Shown one piece after another: positions 17,803 to 25,205 of a stretch of DNA of 64,000 nucleotides. The notes under the pieces were generated by a model. It was not told the DNA's origin. It made no database searches and was given only the letters and a program-made list of their open reading frames with translations. The position numbers and the translations under genes are program-made. Numbering within the stretch: the stretch's first letter is position 1; each line of letters opens with the position of its first letter. This DNA is from Virgibacillus halotolerans. Lineage in GTDB: Bacteria; Bacillota; Bacilli; Bacillales; Amphibacillaceae. The stretch spans positions 124,001 to 188,000 of the forward strand of contig NZ_JAFBEA010000007.1 in NCBI RefSeq assembly GCF_016908515.1. Direction: 5' to 3'.

Positions 17803-17839
17803 AAAAACCCCTTTTCGCTTTGAATTGCAAAAAGGAGTT
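17803..17839 (-). terminator. SAM-riboswitch-controlled terminator before metA
   Basis: Minus strand AACTCCTTTTTGC pairs with GCGAAAAGGGGTT around AATTCAAA, followed by a T-run (TTTTTTAACG). It lies directly after the S-box aptamer and 93 bases before the metA start, as expected for transcription attenuation. Confidence 0.9.
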
Positions 17840-17847
17840 TCACCGAT

Positions 17848-17947
17848 TTATCATTCAAAGCTTTTGCCTTGCTGGTAGTAGCACCTTTCGTTATGTAGGT
17901 TGCTGTGGTTTCAATGAGCCAGAACTCTCAACCACTCTTGATAATTA
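17848..17947 (-). promoter_or_regulatory. SAM-I (S-box) riboswitch of metA
   Basis: Minus strand begins ATTATCAAGAGTGGTTGAG, carries the conserved ACAGCAACC and AAGGTGCTACTACC segments, and closes P1 with GATAAAT. Followed directly by the terminator at 17803-17839, so high SAM should stop transcription into metA. Confidence 0.95.
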
Positions 17948-18017
17948 TTTAATTAGTCTTATTATAACAGATATTTCCGATTATGGGGTGTGAATTATAT
18001 GATTACTCCAGACTTGC

Positions 18018-18338
18018 CTATTCAACTTCTGTTAAAAATACTTTCTCATCAAAACCACCGCGTTGGATTGCTTTAGCCTCACGTGCCTTTTCTACTTCCT
18101 CTATAGAACTGCCATGAATTTTTGCGAGTGCGTGAATGAGTTCAAGCAGGTCGGCTAATTCATCCAATGCCTCTTGGTCATTTGCCGAAGTTAAATACTC
18201 CTGCAATTCTTCTTTCGTTTTCTTTTGAAGTTCTTTTACATAATCTTCATCAGACAAAACAGTAGTCTTTGCCTGTTTGCCAGTCATTGTAATGATCTCC
18301 GGGATTTTATCACGGATTAGTTTATTGTACGTAGGCAT
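18018..18338 (-). CDS. MazG-like nucleotide pyrophosphohydrolase (phosphoribosyl-ATP pyrophosphohydrolase-like)
   Basis: The 106-residue protein starts MPTYNKLIRDKIPEII and has the all-alpha NTP pyrophosphatase signature: KEELQEYL supplies the first metal-binding glutamates and ALDELADLLELIHAL the second set. Stand-alone proteins of this type are annotated as HisE-like but are probably house-cleaning nucleotide pyrophosphatases, since no his genes are near. The ribosome site is AGGAGATGATTTAA. It is monocistronic. Confidence 0.85.
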   Translation of the reverse strand: MPTYNKLIRDKIPEIITMTGKQAKTTVLSDEDYVKELQKKTKEELQEYLTSANDQEALDELADLLELIHALAKIHGSSIEEVEKAREAKAIQRGGFDEKVFLTEVE

Positions 18339-18470
18339 TTAAATCATCTCCTTTTTTATTTTCGTTTCAATCTATTCTTCTAATCTCACACCATATTTAT
18401 TCATCGTAACATTTTAGATATACAATAACTTGCATGAACTAGAATAATCTTATTCTTAGCCAAAATAAAT

Positions 18471-18507
18471 ACCCTCGAATAATAGATTCCTCCATTATTC
18501 GAGGGTA
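18471..18507 (-). terminator. terminator after the butanediol dehydrogenase gene
   Basis: Perfect 13-bp stem ACCCTCGAATAAT/ATTATTCGAGGGT with a 10-base loop; on the minus strand it is followed by ATTTATTTTG. It is 100 bases past the stop of the dehydrogenase gene. Confidence 0.75.
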
Positions 18508-18606
18508 TTGGTAACGCCCTAGTTTCGAGTTAACTTCGGCTATGGCTTGGATGGGGATAAAACGCCATTGAACCAAGTCATCTTTATGAAACAAGGTTTT
18601 ATATTT

Positions 18607-19656
18607 TTACTTTTCTCCACTTAATTCAACCAATATTTTTGCTTGGGATTTATCATTTGTTAATGTTTCAAATCCCTTTTCAACGATATCATCCAATTGA
18701 ATCTGATCCGTTATAATACCCTGTGGTTTTAATTGTCCAGTTGACATTAAATCTATCGTTTGCTGAAAGCTAGTAGGTGTATATGCAATCGTTGATGTGA
18801 CTTTCACGCCTGTATTAGTAAGTTGAATAGGATTCCAATCTATCGCTCTCGCAAAGATAGAAACAATGACCATCGTTCCACGCGCTCTTGTTGCATCGAT
18901 CGCTTGTTTAAATGTCGGGCCAACACCGGCAACTTCAAATGAAACATCCACGCCGTCTGGTACAATTTCTTTAATTGCTTTTACAGCATCTTGTTCGCCT
19001 GAATTAATGATGTCAGTTGCTCCCATTTCCTTAGCCTTTTGTAGTCGTGTTTCGGACAAATCCAAAGCAATAATCTTGCTAGCACCAGCAGCCTTAGCAG
19101 CATCTATGGTTAACAATCCAATTGGGCCCGCACCGAATACAGCAACCGTATCACCAAACTGAAGACCACCTTCTTTTACTGCTTGAACAGCAACAGCAGT
19201 AGGCTCTACTAAAGCTCCATCCTGTAATGTTAATGGTTCTGGAAGAAGATAAACATTTTTCTCTGGAACATTCGCATATTGCGTAAAACCACCATCTCCA
19301 TGCAAGCCGATAAAGCTAAACCCGTCATAAGGATCGAGGTCTTCCGGCTTATTTCCATATGTTATCGTAGGATTGATAGTTACTCTATCTCCAACTTTAA
19401 TGCCTGTAACTTTAGATCCAACTTCTTCAACTACACCGGCAAATTCATGTCCCATTGTTAATGGAGCGGTCTCACCTGTTAATGGATCTGCTTTCTGAGC
19501 AGGAACAAATACGGGTCCCTCTTGGTATTCGTGCAAATCACTACCACAAATCCCCGCCCAGGCAACCTTCACCTTAACTCCTGTATCTTCTAACGGTTGC
19601 AATTCTTTTTCTTCAACCCTGATGTCTTTTTCACCATGCCATACAGCAGCCTTCAT
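18607..19656 (-). CDS. bdhA: zinc-dependent (R,R)-butanediol dehydrogenase-like alcohol dehydrogenase
   Basis: A 349-residue medium-chain dehydrogenase. The catalytic zinc ligand Cys37 lies in AGICGSDLHEY, GHEFAGVVEEVG follows, and the NAD-binding motif is GAGPIGLL. As in Bacillus BdhA, the usual four structural-zinc cysteines are missing from the loop after GDRVTINP. The GPVFVPAQKADPLTGETAPLT type segment is typical of 2,3-butanediol/sorbitol-type enzymes, so acetoin/butanediol interconversion is likely, though related polyols are possible. It is a single gene with AGGAGGAATTTCTA ahead and a terminator behind. Confidence 0.85.
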   Translation of the reverse strand: MKAAVWHGEKDIRVEEKELQPLEDTGVKVKVAWAGICGSDLHEYQEGPVFVPAQKADPLTGETAPLTMGHEFAGVVEEVGSKVTGIKVGDRVTINPTITYGNKPEDLDPYDGFSFIGLHGDGGFTQYANVPEKNVYLLPEPLTLQDGALVEPTAVAVQAVKEGGLQFGDTVAVFGAGPIGLLTIDAAKAAGASKIIALDLSETRLQKAKEMGATDIINSGEQDAVKAIKEIVPDGVDVSFEVAGVGPTFKQAIDATRARGTMVIVSIFARAIDWNPIQLTNTGVKVTSTIAYTPTSFQQTIDLMSTGQLKPQGIITDQIQLDDIVEKGFETLTNDKSQAKILVELSGEK

Positions 19657-19864
19657 TAGAAATTCCTCCTAATAGAATTAATATGCTTACAAGTCTATTA
19701 TACGCCGTTATTTTTTTTAATTCTAGTTTGTATGCTCTAGCATTTCTTTATCGGTGTTTATAATAAAGTGAAACTTTATTCAGGGCAGGTTTTCGACGCA
19801 TAGGACGTGCTAGTACAGGGTTGTCATAAATGTTTTCGGTAGGAAACGTAAGTACTACGATCAA
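19657..19864. other. intergenic stretch with family D fragment
   Basis: Holds the upstream region of the dehydrogenase gene and, at about 19763, ATAAAGTGAAACTTTATTCAG, which matches the left end of repeat family D. The following bases (GACGCATAGGACGTGC) recall ends of transposon remnants but I cannot assign them. No gene is visible. Confidence 0.4.
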
Positions 19865-19969
19865 TTAAGAATGTTTTCCTGTTCTTTCTTCTCGATCCAA
19901 CGCTTCCCCATACACCTGTAAATCCGCTTCAGAAAACAACACCATAACTACTTTACCAAATGTATGATT
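19865..19969 (-). pseudogene. possible 3' remnant of a gene at the IS right end
   Basis: Directly beyond the right end of the IS element, one frame stays open for 34 codons to a TAA and reads NHTFGKVVMVLFSEADLQVY then GEALDREERTGKHS. The HTFGKVV stretch resembles the last strand of quinone oxidoreductase/alcohol dehydrogenase proteins. No matching 5' portion exists on the other side of the element. It may be chance coding or a truncated gene end. Confidence 0.3.
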
Positions 19970-19971
19970 GT

Positions 19972-20120
19972 GTGAACTACTCGCCACTTATCACGCTTAC
20001 GAGCTGATTGAAGTGGGAGCTTCTCGACTTATCGTTACTTTTACTAGCTAACGAAAAATGACCGAGCTAACCCTCTTGTTCCATGAGTTTTGTTTTTATG
20101 CTAATGCTAATAAGCATAAT
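19972..20120 (-). ncRNA. predicted TnpB guide RNA (reRNA/omegaRNA) scaffold
   Basis: In characterised IS200/IS605 elements the 3' end of tnpB plus the right end is transcribed as a scaffold RNA whose guide is the DNA next to the right end. By analogy the scaffold here covers the tnpB tail through GTAGTTCAC, and the guide would start with ACAATCATACATTTGGTA (19971 downward). This is inferred from position and the right-end hairpin; no separate promoter was identified. Confidence 0.45.
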
Positions 20121-21211
20121 CCTTCGTTCTTGATGTTGATGGCGGAATTATAGTCACGATCTGCCACATAGCCACAAGCACATTGGTAAGTACGTTCAGA
20201 TAGTGTCATTGGTTTTTCAGCACCACAACGAGAACACCTTTTAGTAGATGGAAACCATTTATTTATTTTGACAAGTTGTTTACCTTGTTGTTCTAACTTA
20301 TATTTGAGGAATCTGGTAAACATACCCCAACCATTGTCATGAACGCTTTTACCAAAATGAAGCGCTTGCGACATCCCTTTCATATCTAAATCTTCAATAA
20401 TTACAGCATCGTAGTTTGACGACAATTCTTTAGACTTATGATGAAGGAAATTCTTACGTTGATTAGCTGTTTTTTCCTGTAGTTGAGCTACTTTCAGTCT
20501 TTGTTTTTCCCACCGTGAAGAACCTTTCTTTCTGTGAGACAAGATACGCTGTTCTTTTGCTAATTTGTCTAATGACTGTCGATAGAAACGAGGGTAATTG
20601 GCTTTCTTACCTTGTTCACTCTCGACATATAGACCATCCATAGCAAAGTCCAGTCCAACAGCCTTTTGAATGTTTACAGGTTTAATTTCTTTCTCATATG
20701 CTGTCAAAATCGAAATATAGTATTTCCCAGATTTTGTTTTAGAAATAGTGCAGGATTTTATTTTATAATCAGCAGGAATTTCTCTATGCTGTTTAATTTT
20801 TACAGGTTTTAGTTTTGGTAATTTGATATGACCGTCTTTCAATTGAATATTCCCGTTTACCATGTTTGTCGTATAAGATTGTTTATATTTTCGACTTTTG
20901 AACTTTGGAATTGCCGCACGTCCCTGGAAGAAATTTGTATAGGCTTTTTGTAAGTTGATTTGTGCGTTTGCCAAAGCCAAGGCGTCCACTTCTTTTAGGA
21001 ATGGAAATTCTCCTTTGTATTTAGCAGGAGTCGGAAACTGTTGCCTTTTAAGCATTTCCTTATCAGCTTTGTATTTTTCGTAAGTCTTTTGTCGTTCTGC
21101 CAGCATTTTATTATAGACAAATCGGACACAACCGAAAGTTTTCGATAATAATATTTCTTGGCTTTTATTTGGCTTCAACCGAAATTTGAAGGCTTTGTTT
21201 TGTTTGGTCAT
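20096..21211 (-). CDS. tnpB: TnpB, RNA-guided endonuclease of IS200/IS605 element
   Basis: A full-length 371-residue TnpB. The RuvC-type catalytic residues are all present: Asp188 in VGLDFAMDG, Glu273 in IIEDLDMKGM, and the last Asp in ADRDYNSAINI. The zinc ribbon is CSRCG...CACG (Cys326, 329, 344, 346). The N-terminal RNA/DNA-binding part starts KAFKFRLKPNKSQEILL. TnpB cuts DNA next to a TAM using its right-end RNA and helps the element persist. It sits 11 bases after tnpA. Although tnpA has lost its key residue, tnpB shows no sign of decay. Confidence 0.95.
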   Translation of the reverse strand: MTKQNKAFKFRLKPNKSQEILLSKTFGCVRFVYNKMLAERQKTYEKYKADKEMLKRQQFPTPAKYKGEFPFLKEVDALALANAQINLQKAYTNFFQGRAAIPKFKSRKYKQSYTTNMVNGNIQLKDGHIKLPKLKPVKIKQHREIPADYKIKSCTISKTKSGKYYISILTAYEKEIKPVNIQKAVGLDFAMDGLYVESEQGKKANYPRFYRQSLDKLAKEQRILSHRKKGSSRWEKQRLKVAQLQEKTANQRKNFLHHKSKELSSNYDAVIIEDLDMKGMSQALHFGKSVHDNGWGMFTRFLKYKLEQQGKQLVKINKWFPSTKRCSRCGAEKPMTLSERTYQCACGYVADRDYNSAINIKNEGLCLLALA

Positions 21212-21222
21212 ATCAATTCACC

Positions 21223-21618
21223 TCACTTTCGACCTTGACTTTCAATATGTTTTTTGATGTTATTTATTGGAGCACCGCCTGTTGTAAGCAGGCAGAAACC
21301 CCTTGACCAAAACATCTCTTTCCAAAGTTTTTTTCTAATGTATGGAAAGTCTCTCTTTATCAATCGAGAACTAGCACTTTTATAAACATTGACGAACTTC
21401 GATAATTCTGAATTAGGATGTGCTTTGAATAGGATATGGACATGATCATTATCATGATTCCATTCCACTAATGTGATATTGTACTTAATCCCAATTTCAA
21501 CAAACATTTTTTGAAGAGTAAGATAATTTAGCGTCAAAAATTTTACTCGATACTTTACAACAAGCACAAGATGATAGTACATCAGGAACACCGAATGATT
21601 ATTACTATCTAATTTCAT
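21223..21618 (-). CDS. tnpA: TnpA, Y1 transposase of IS200/IS605 element with catalytic Tyr replaced by His
   Basis: A full-length 131-residue Y1 HUH transposase: the HUH metal site is His59-Val-His61 in NDHVHILF, and TTGGAPINNIKKHIESQG is the C-terminal catalytic helix. In this family that helix normally reads IKKYIExQG, where Tyr is the nucleophile and Gln the third metal ligand. Here codon 124 (21247-21249) is CAT, giving His. One base change from TAT explains it. The protein is otherwise intact, so recent inactivation is likely. Movement would need a TnpA from elsewhere. Confidence 0.88.
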   Translation of the reverse strand: MKLDSNNHSVFLMYYHLVLVVKYRVKFLTLNYLTLQKMFVEIGIKYNITLVEWNHDNDHVHILFKAHPNSELSKFVNVYKSASSRLIKRDFPYIRKKLWKEMFWSRGFCLLTTGGAPINNIKKHIESQGRK

Positions 21619-21763
21619 TTAGCTATCAGTCCTTTATCTATCTAAGACTGATTATATCATGGGATTTGGCTTACGCCAACTGAAATTCGTCTCCCACCTA
21701 CTCATTGGGCTTTTGCCCTTCACATTCCTTGAGATGGGAGACTTCTTTCGGAAATCTGTTAAA

Positions 21764-21796
21764 AAATGACCCCAGAACAAGTATACTGGAGTCATT
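21764..21796 (-). terminator. terminator after the DUF5068 lipoprotein gene
   Basis: Minus strand ATGACTCCAG pairs with CTGGGGTCAT (one G-T pair) around TATACTTGTT, followed by TTTTTTAACAG. It starts about 10 bases past the stop codon and borders the IS left end. Confidence 0.88.
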
Positions 21797-21806
21797 CATA
21801 AGTCTA

Positions 21807-23123
21807 TTATTCTGGTAAAGTAAAGGTAGCTTGCTTACCTTTAGATATATCTTTTGCATCATCATCCCTCATTGGACCGATTTCTACCTCAAAGGATTTA
21901 TTTTTCCAAATCTTTTCATATTGTTCTTGATCCAAAATGAAGATCTGTAATAACTCACCAGACTCTCCATCTTTAATGATATCATCGTTCCTATAATTAA
22001 GCAGCATACCTTCATGAAGCATGTACTGAGAACCATCATTGACTGTTAGCTTTGAACTTATAGAGTTTTTACCAATCACTGATGAATTTTTATTATCAAG
22101 ATCAAACTTCAATGTTAATAGGACAATGCCATTTTCAAAGCTTTCAAATCTTGGTGCTTCTACTTCGTTCGGAGTGAACGATGTAAATTGGTAGCCGTCC
22201 AATGTAACAGTAATGTCTCCTAGTTTTTCACTTTCGTCGATGCCATCTTTTTCTTTCAGCATCTTTTTATCACCCATATCCTCCGCTGTTACAGCATCCG
22301 CGTAGAAGTCTTTATTTCCCTCTACTTTTTCAGCACCATCTTCATTCAGGCTTAACGTGAACTTACCCTCTTTTCCAAAATTAGAGTTAACGTCACCCTT
22401 TTTAGAATGCGGTGCAGGTACTGCTACTGTTGCAGTTGATGCATCTAATACTTCTTTCAAATGATCTTCTCCAAATGGATATGTATAATAGCCTGTGATG
22501 GATTCACCCGCTTTAATAGCATAGTCGTTGGCAGGTGACAATTTTGTTGGCAACTGTTCTTCTTCAGGAACCAAATACTGATTATTGTTATAATCCTTCT
22601 GTGCACCTGTATAGGACATATAAAGCGCTGGCATGTAGTAAGCATCTTCATCCGTGTCATTTGTTACAGTATATTTGGCGATAATAACCCCGCCATCTGT
22701 TTGATCATTAAAAGGAATTTCAAAATCAGTATGGAAATCTTTTAATTCAACGAGTGTATAACCATCCAGCGATACAGAGAAGTCATCCGCTTCATGCACT
22801 TGCTGCTCATCGTTCTCATAAAGCACCTTAGCTGTTCCTTCGGTTTCTTCTTCCATATAGCTAATGAATTCTGAAAAGTCATTCGAACTTTCTTCTTCAT
22901 TACTTTCTCCTTCGGCGTCTTCTTCTACGTTTTCTTCCGGTTCCTCTTTATCTTCCTCTTCTGGTTCTTCCGCCTCAGGCTCCTCTGTTTCTTTTTCCGC
23001 GGCAGTCTCTTCAGCCTCAGCAGATTTTTCTTCTTTTGATTCTTTCTTATCACTGCCACAACCACTTACAATTAATGCAGCAAAAATCATTGTAGTGAAC
23101 AGCATGATCCACCTTTTTGACAT
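21807..23123 (-). CDS. DUF5068-type secreted lipoprotein
   Basis: The 438-residue product has a lipoprotein signal with lipobox VSGC (SKRWIMLFTTMIFAALIVSG then Cys). After a few residues comes a linker of about 70 residues made almost only of Glu, Ala, Asp and Ser, and then two similar beta-rich modules: FSVSLDGYTLVELKDF in the first and ITVTLDGYQFTSF in the second. The function is unknown; the acidic linker probably holds the domains away from the membrane. Start ATG 23123 is preceded by GGAGG; a longer frame would begin inside this site. It is monocistronic, with a terminator behind. Confidence 0.85.
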   Translation of the reverse strand: MSKRWIMLFTTMIFAALIVSGCGSDKKESKEEKSAEAEETAAEKETEEPEAEEPEEEDKEEPEENVEEDAEGESNEEESSNDFSEFISYMEEETEGTAKVLYENDEQQVHEADDFSVSLDGYTLVELKDFHTDFEIPFNDQTDGGVIIAKYTVTNDTDEDAYYMPALYMSYTGAQKDYNNNQYLVPEEEQLPTKLSPANDYAIKAGESITGYYTYPFGEDHLKEVLDASTATVAVPAPHSKKGDVNSNFGKEGKFTLSLNEDGAEKVEGNKDFYADAVTAEDMGDKKMLKEKDGIDESEKLGDITVTLDGYQFTSFTPNEVEAPRFESFENGIVLLTLKFDLDNKNSSVIGKNSISSKLTVNDGSQYMLHEGMLLNYRNDDIIKDGESGELLQIFILDQEQYEKIWKNKSFEVEIGPMRDDDAKDISKGKQATFTLPE

Positions 23124-23243
23124 TTTACATCCAACCTCCAAGATTATACAATTAGTACAATATTACCGTATTCAGATAATTATTCATATAGGCACAAGGT
23201 CCTGTATTGGTTTTTTCCATTGATACAAACTGGTTTTTTATAC

Positions 23244-23275
23244 AACAACGTCCTGGTAATTACCAGGACGTTGTT
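23244..23275. terminator. perfect 32-base palindrome, probable terminator
   Basis: AACAACGTCCTGGTAA and its exact reverse complement lie back to back. It follows the XRE-cupin gene (27 bases past its stop) on the minus strand. The U-runs on both sides are short, so it may also be a barrier or operator. Confidence 0.65.
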
Positions 23276-23301
23276 ATTTTCCTATTTAAAAATACTTACT
23301 A

Positions 23302-23862
23302 CTATTCCTCATGATCAATAAACACTGTCAGCACCTTTGCACCTTCATTATCTACCGGAACAAACAGATGGGTCTTTGTTCCCTTAAAATAGGAGGTATC
23401 CCCTTTTCCCATATAATGTTCCTCGCCATCATATAGCAGATAAATTGCACCTTCTAGAATATAGATAAATTCATCTTGGGAATGAGTGTATGGCTCGTTT
23501 CGCAAATTGGTATCCTTTGGTGTAACATGCACAATCGTCGGTTCAATATTGGAAAACTTGGATCGATTTGCGAGCAATTCGTACGAATAACCCATGTTAT
23601 CGTCGTCTGCACTTATTTGTCTATTCGATTTCGGAAGGATCACAAGATCTGTTTCGGGGTGATCGTCCAACAACCAGGAAAGAGAAACTTCCAATGCATC
23701 ACTGATTTTAGATAACGTTGCTACGGCAGAAGATGTTTGGCCGTTTTCAATCTTGGATAAAAGACTTTTGGAAATGCCACATTGGTCTGCGATTTGTTGT
23801 TGCGTTTTCTTATTTCCTAAACGGGCTTGTTTTACTTTTTTCCCTATATGTTGTAGATCTAT
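23302..23862 (-). CDS. XRE-family regulator with C-terminal cupin domain; apparent ATA start codon
   Basis: A 186-residue regulator: residues 6-61 are an XRE helix-turn-helix (QQQIADQCGISKSLLSKIEN) and about 75-186 a cupin sensor domain (EPYTHSQDEFIYILEGAIYL). No ATG, GTG or TTG lies in frame ahead of the DNA-binding domain; an in-frame TAA is a short way upstream. The codon aligning with the Met of the usual M-D-x-Q-H-I-G start is ATA (23862-23860), seven bases after GGGAGGG and behind a good promoter. Either ATA initiates weakly or the allele has lost its start. An internal TTG would give only the cupin part. Confidence 0.75.
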   Translation of the reverse strand: MDLQHIGKKVKQARLGNKKTQQQIADQCGISKSLLSKIENGQTSSAVATLSKISDALEVSLSWLLDDHPETDLVILPKSNRQISADDDNMGYSYELLANRSKFSNIEPTIVHVTPKDTNLRNEPYTHSQDEFIYILEGAIYLLYDGEEHYMGKGDTSYFKGTKTHLFVPVDNEGAKVLTVFIDHEE

Positions 23863-23906
23863 TGCTATTCCCTCCCTTTCCCGGTGATTCGCTTATCGGT
23901 CTTTAT

Positions 23907-23935
23907 AGCATAGTTTAGCGTATCTTTTTCGTCAA
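23907..23935 (-). promoter_or_regulatory. sigma-A promoter of the XRE-cupin gene
   Basis: Minus strand TTGACG (23935-23930), a 17-base spacer and TATGCT (23912-23907), 45 bases before the apparent ATA start. Confidence 0.7.
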
Positions 23936-23947
23936 GATGGAGCAGAT

Positions 23948-23985
23948 GTCCATATGAAAAACCATCATTTTCTATTCCAGCAGAA
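23948..23985 (-). terminator. terminator after HMG-CoA lyase gene
   Basis: Minus strand ACCATCATTTTCT/AGAAAATGATGGT with loop GCTGGAAT, followed by TTTTTCATATGG. It lies about 67 bases past the stop. Confidence 0.85.
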
Positions 23986-24051
23986 AATGATGGTATATCT
24001 TAAAAACCTAGCAACGACGTTTTCATCTCATATGCAAGCCTATGATAGCAT

Positions 24052-24957
24052 TCACTGTATTGCAGCAGTATAGGCGAGCGCCTTGCTAGGGAGTGCCTTT
24101 CCCAGTTTGTTCTGGATAAAAAGAGCTGCTTCTTGAAGTTTTTTCTCATCAATCCCTGTTTTTATTCCTTGACCATCGAGCAGATAAAGCACATCATTTG
24201 TTGCTACGTTTCCTGCTGCACCGGGCGCATAGGGGCAGCCACCAAGTCCACCGATCGAACTATCAAACCGAGTAATCCCCAGTTCCATGGATGCCATGAT
24301 ATTTGCAATCGCCATTCCTCTAGTATCATGGTAGTGCATAATAATCTTCTCTTCTGGCAAACGCTTAAGCACCGACTCTAGTAGCTGAACAACCTGCGAA
24401 GGAACCGCTGTACCAATCGTATCGCCGAGGGAAAGATCATCCACACCGAGCGCTAGTAGTTGGTCACAAACGCGCATCACCTGTTCCGTTGAAATTGCTC
24501 CTTCGTACGGGCAGTCAAAGACCGTAGAAACATAACCTGTAACATGTTTTCCTGACTGTTTTGCTTCCTCGATCACTTCTTTGAGTATCGGATACGTTTC
24601 TGCAATTGTTTTGTTGATATTTTTCTTGTTATGCGTCTCACTTGCGGACATGAATACGGATGCACCATCAATTCCGGCCTCCAGTGCCAGCTCCAAACCT
24701 TTCATGTTGGGAACGAGCGCTGAATAACGAACGTTTGGGTTACGTTTAATCTTTTTTCCGACTTCATATGCATCAGAAAGTGCTGGAATCCACTTCGGAT
24801 GAACAAATGACGAATACTCAATTTCCCTCACCCCTGTTTCAGACAACATGTTAATCCAGTTAATCTTATCCGCGGTTGCTACCATTTTTGATTCATTTTG
24901 TAAACCGTCTCGCGGTCCGACCTCTTTAACCTGAACAAATTCTGGCCAACGTCTCAT
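24052..24957 (-). CDS. hydroxymethylglutaryl-CoA lyase
   Basis: The 301-residue TIM-barrel enzyme splits HMG-CoA into acetoacetate and acetyl-CoA, the last step of leucine breakdown. Hallmarks are EVGPRDGLQNE (catalytic Arg and metal Asp), ALVPNMKGLE, the metal-binding HYHDTRGMA and the active-site loop GGLGGCPYAPGA with its catalytic Cys. Start ATG 24957 follows GGATGGAGGG; an upstream in-frame start would include this site. Other leucine/isovaleryl-CoA genes (the yng-type cluster) are not in the window, so it is an orphan or supplied by a distant operon. Confidence 0.93.
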   Translation of the reverse strand: MRRWPEFVQVKEVGPRDGLQNESKMVATADKINWINMLSETGVREIEYSSFVHPKWIPALSDAYEVGKKIKRNPNVRYSALVPNMKGLELALEAGIDGASVFMSASETHNKKNINKTIAETYPILKEVIEEAKQSGKHVTGYVSTVFDCPYEGAISTEQVMRVCDQLLALGVDDLSLGDTIGTAVPSQVVQLLESVLKRLPEEKIIMHYHDTRGMAIANIMASMELGITRFDSSIGGLGGCPYAPGAAGNVATNDVLYLLDGQGIKTGIDEKKLQEAALFIQNKLGKALPSKALAYTAAIQ

Positions 24958-25144
24958 CTTTAACCCTCCATCCATTTTTGAACGCGCTTTCAATTAACCT
25001 TATTTAAAAATTCAGATCCCATGATTGCTGAATTACTTACCTTTATCATTGTATTCACTTGTGTTTATTTTAATTCAACCTTGTTGAATACAATATATAA
25101 CAAAAATTGTTAATATGTCAAATGTTTGAGAATAACCGCTGAGC

Positions 25145-25193
25145 AAAAAAAAGTCTACCCCGGACAATTTTTCTCCCGGGATAGACTTTTTTT
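25145..25193. terminator. bidirectional terminator between lactonase and HMG-CoA lyase genes
   Basis: AAAAAAAAGTCTAtcCCGGG-type stem (arms about 15 bp with one bulge) flanked by A-runs on the left and T-runs on the right, so it can work on both strands. It lies 13 bases past the lactonase stop. Confidence 0.88.
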
Positions 25194-25205
25194 ACATATA
25201 TGCTG

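Larger units (their letters stand above)
19972..21750 (-). mobile_element. IS200/IS605-family element (tnpA + tnpB)
   Basis: The element carries tnpA and tnpB in the same direction. The right end reads, on the minus strand, AGCTCCCACTTCAATC...GTAGTTCAC (ending at 19972), the usual structured end of IS605-group elements. Upstream of tnpA the left end has an imperfect hairpin with arms AGTCTCCCATCTC and GGTGGGAGACGAA (about 21680-21750). There are no terminal inverted repeats or target duplication, as expected. The left boundary is approximate. TnpA seems inactive (see its entry). Confidence 0.8.

Noticed and set aside
22864-23223. Plus-strand Ser-rich ORF of 119 codons
   Set aside because: It is the antisense shadow of the Glu-rich linker (GAA/GAG repeats read as TTC/CTC) of the lipoprotein gene.
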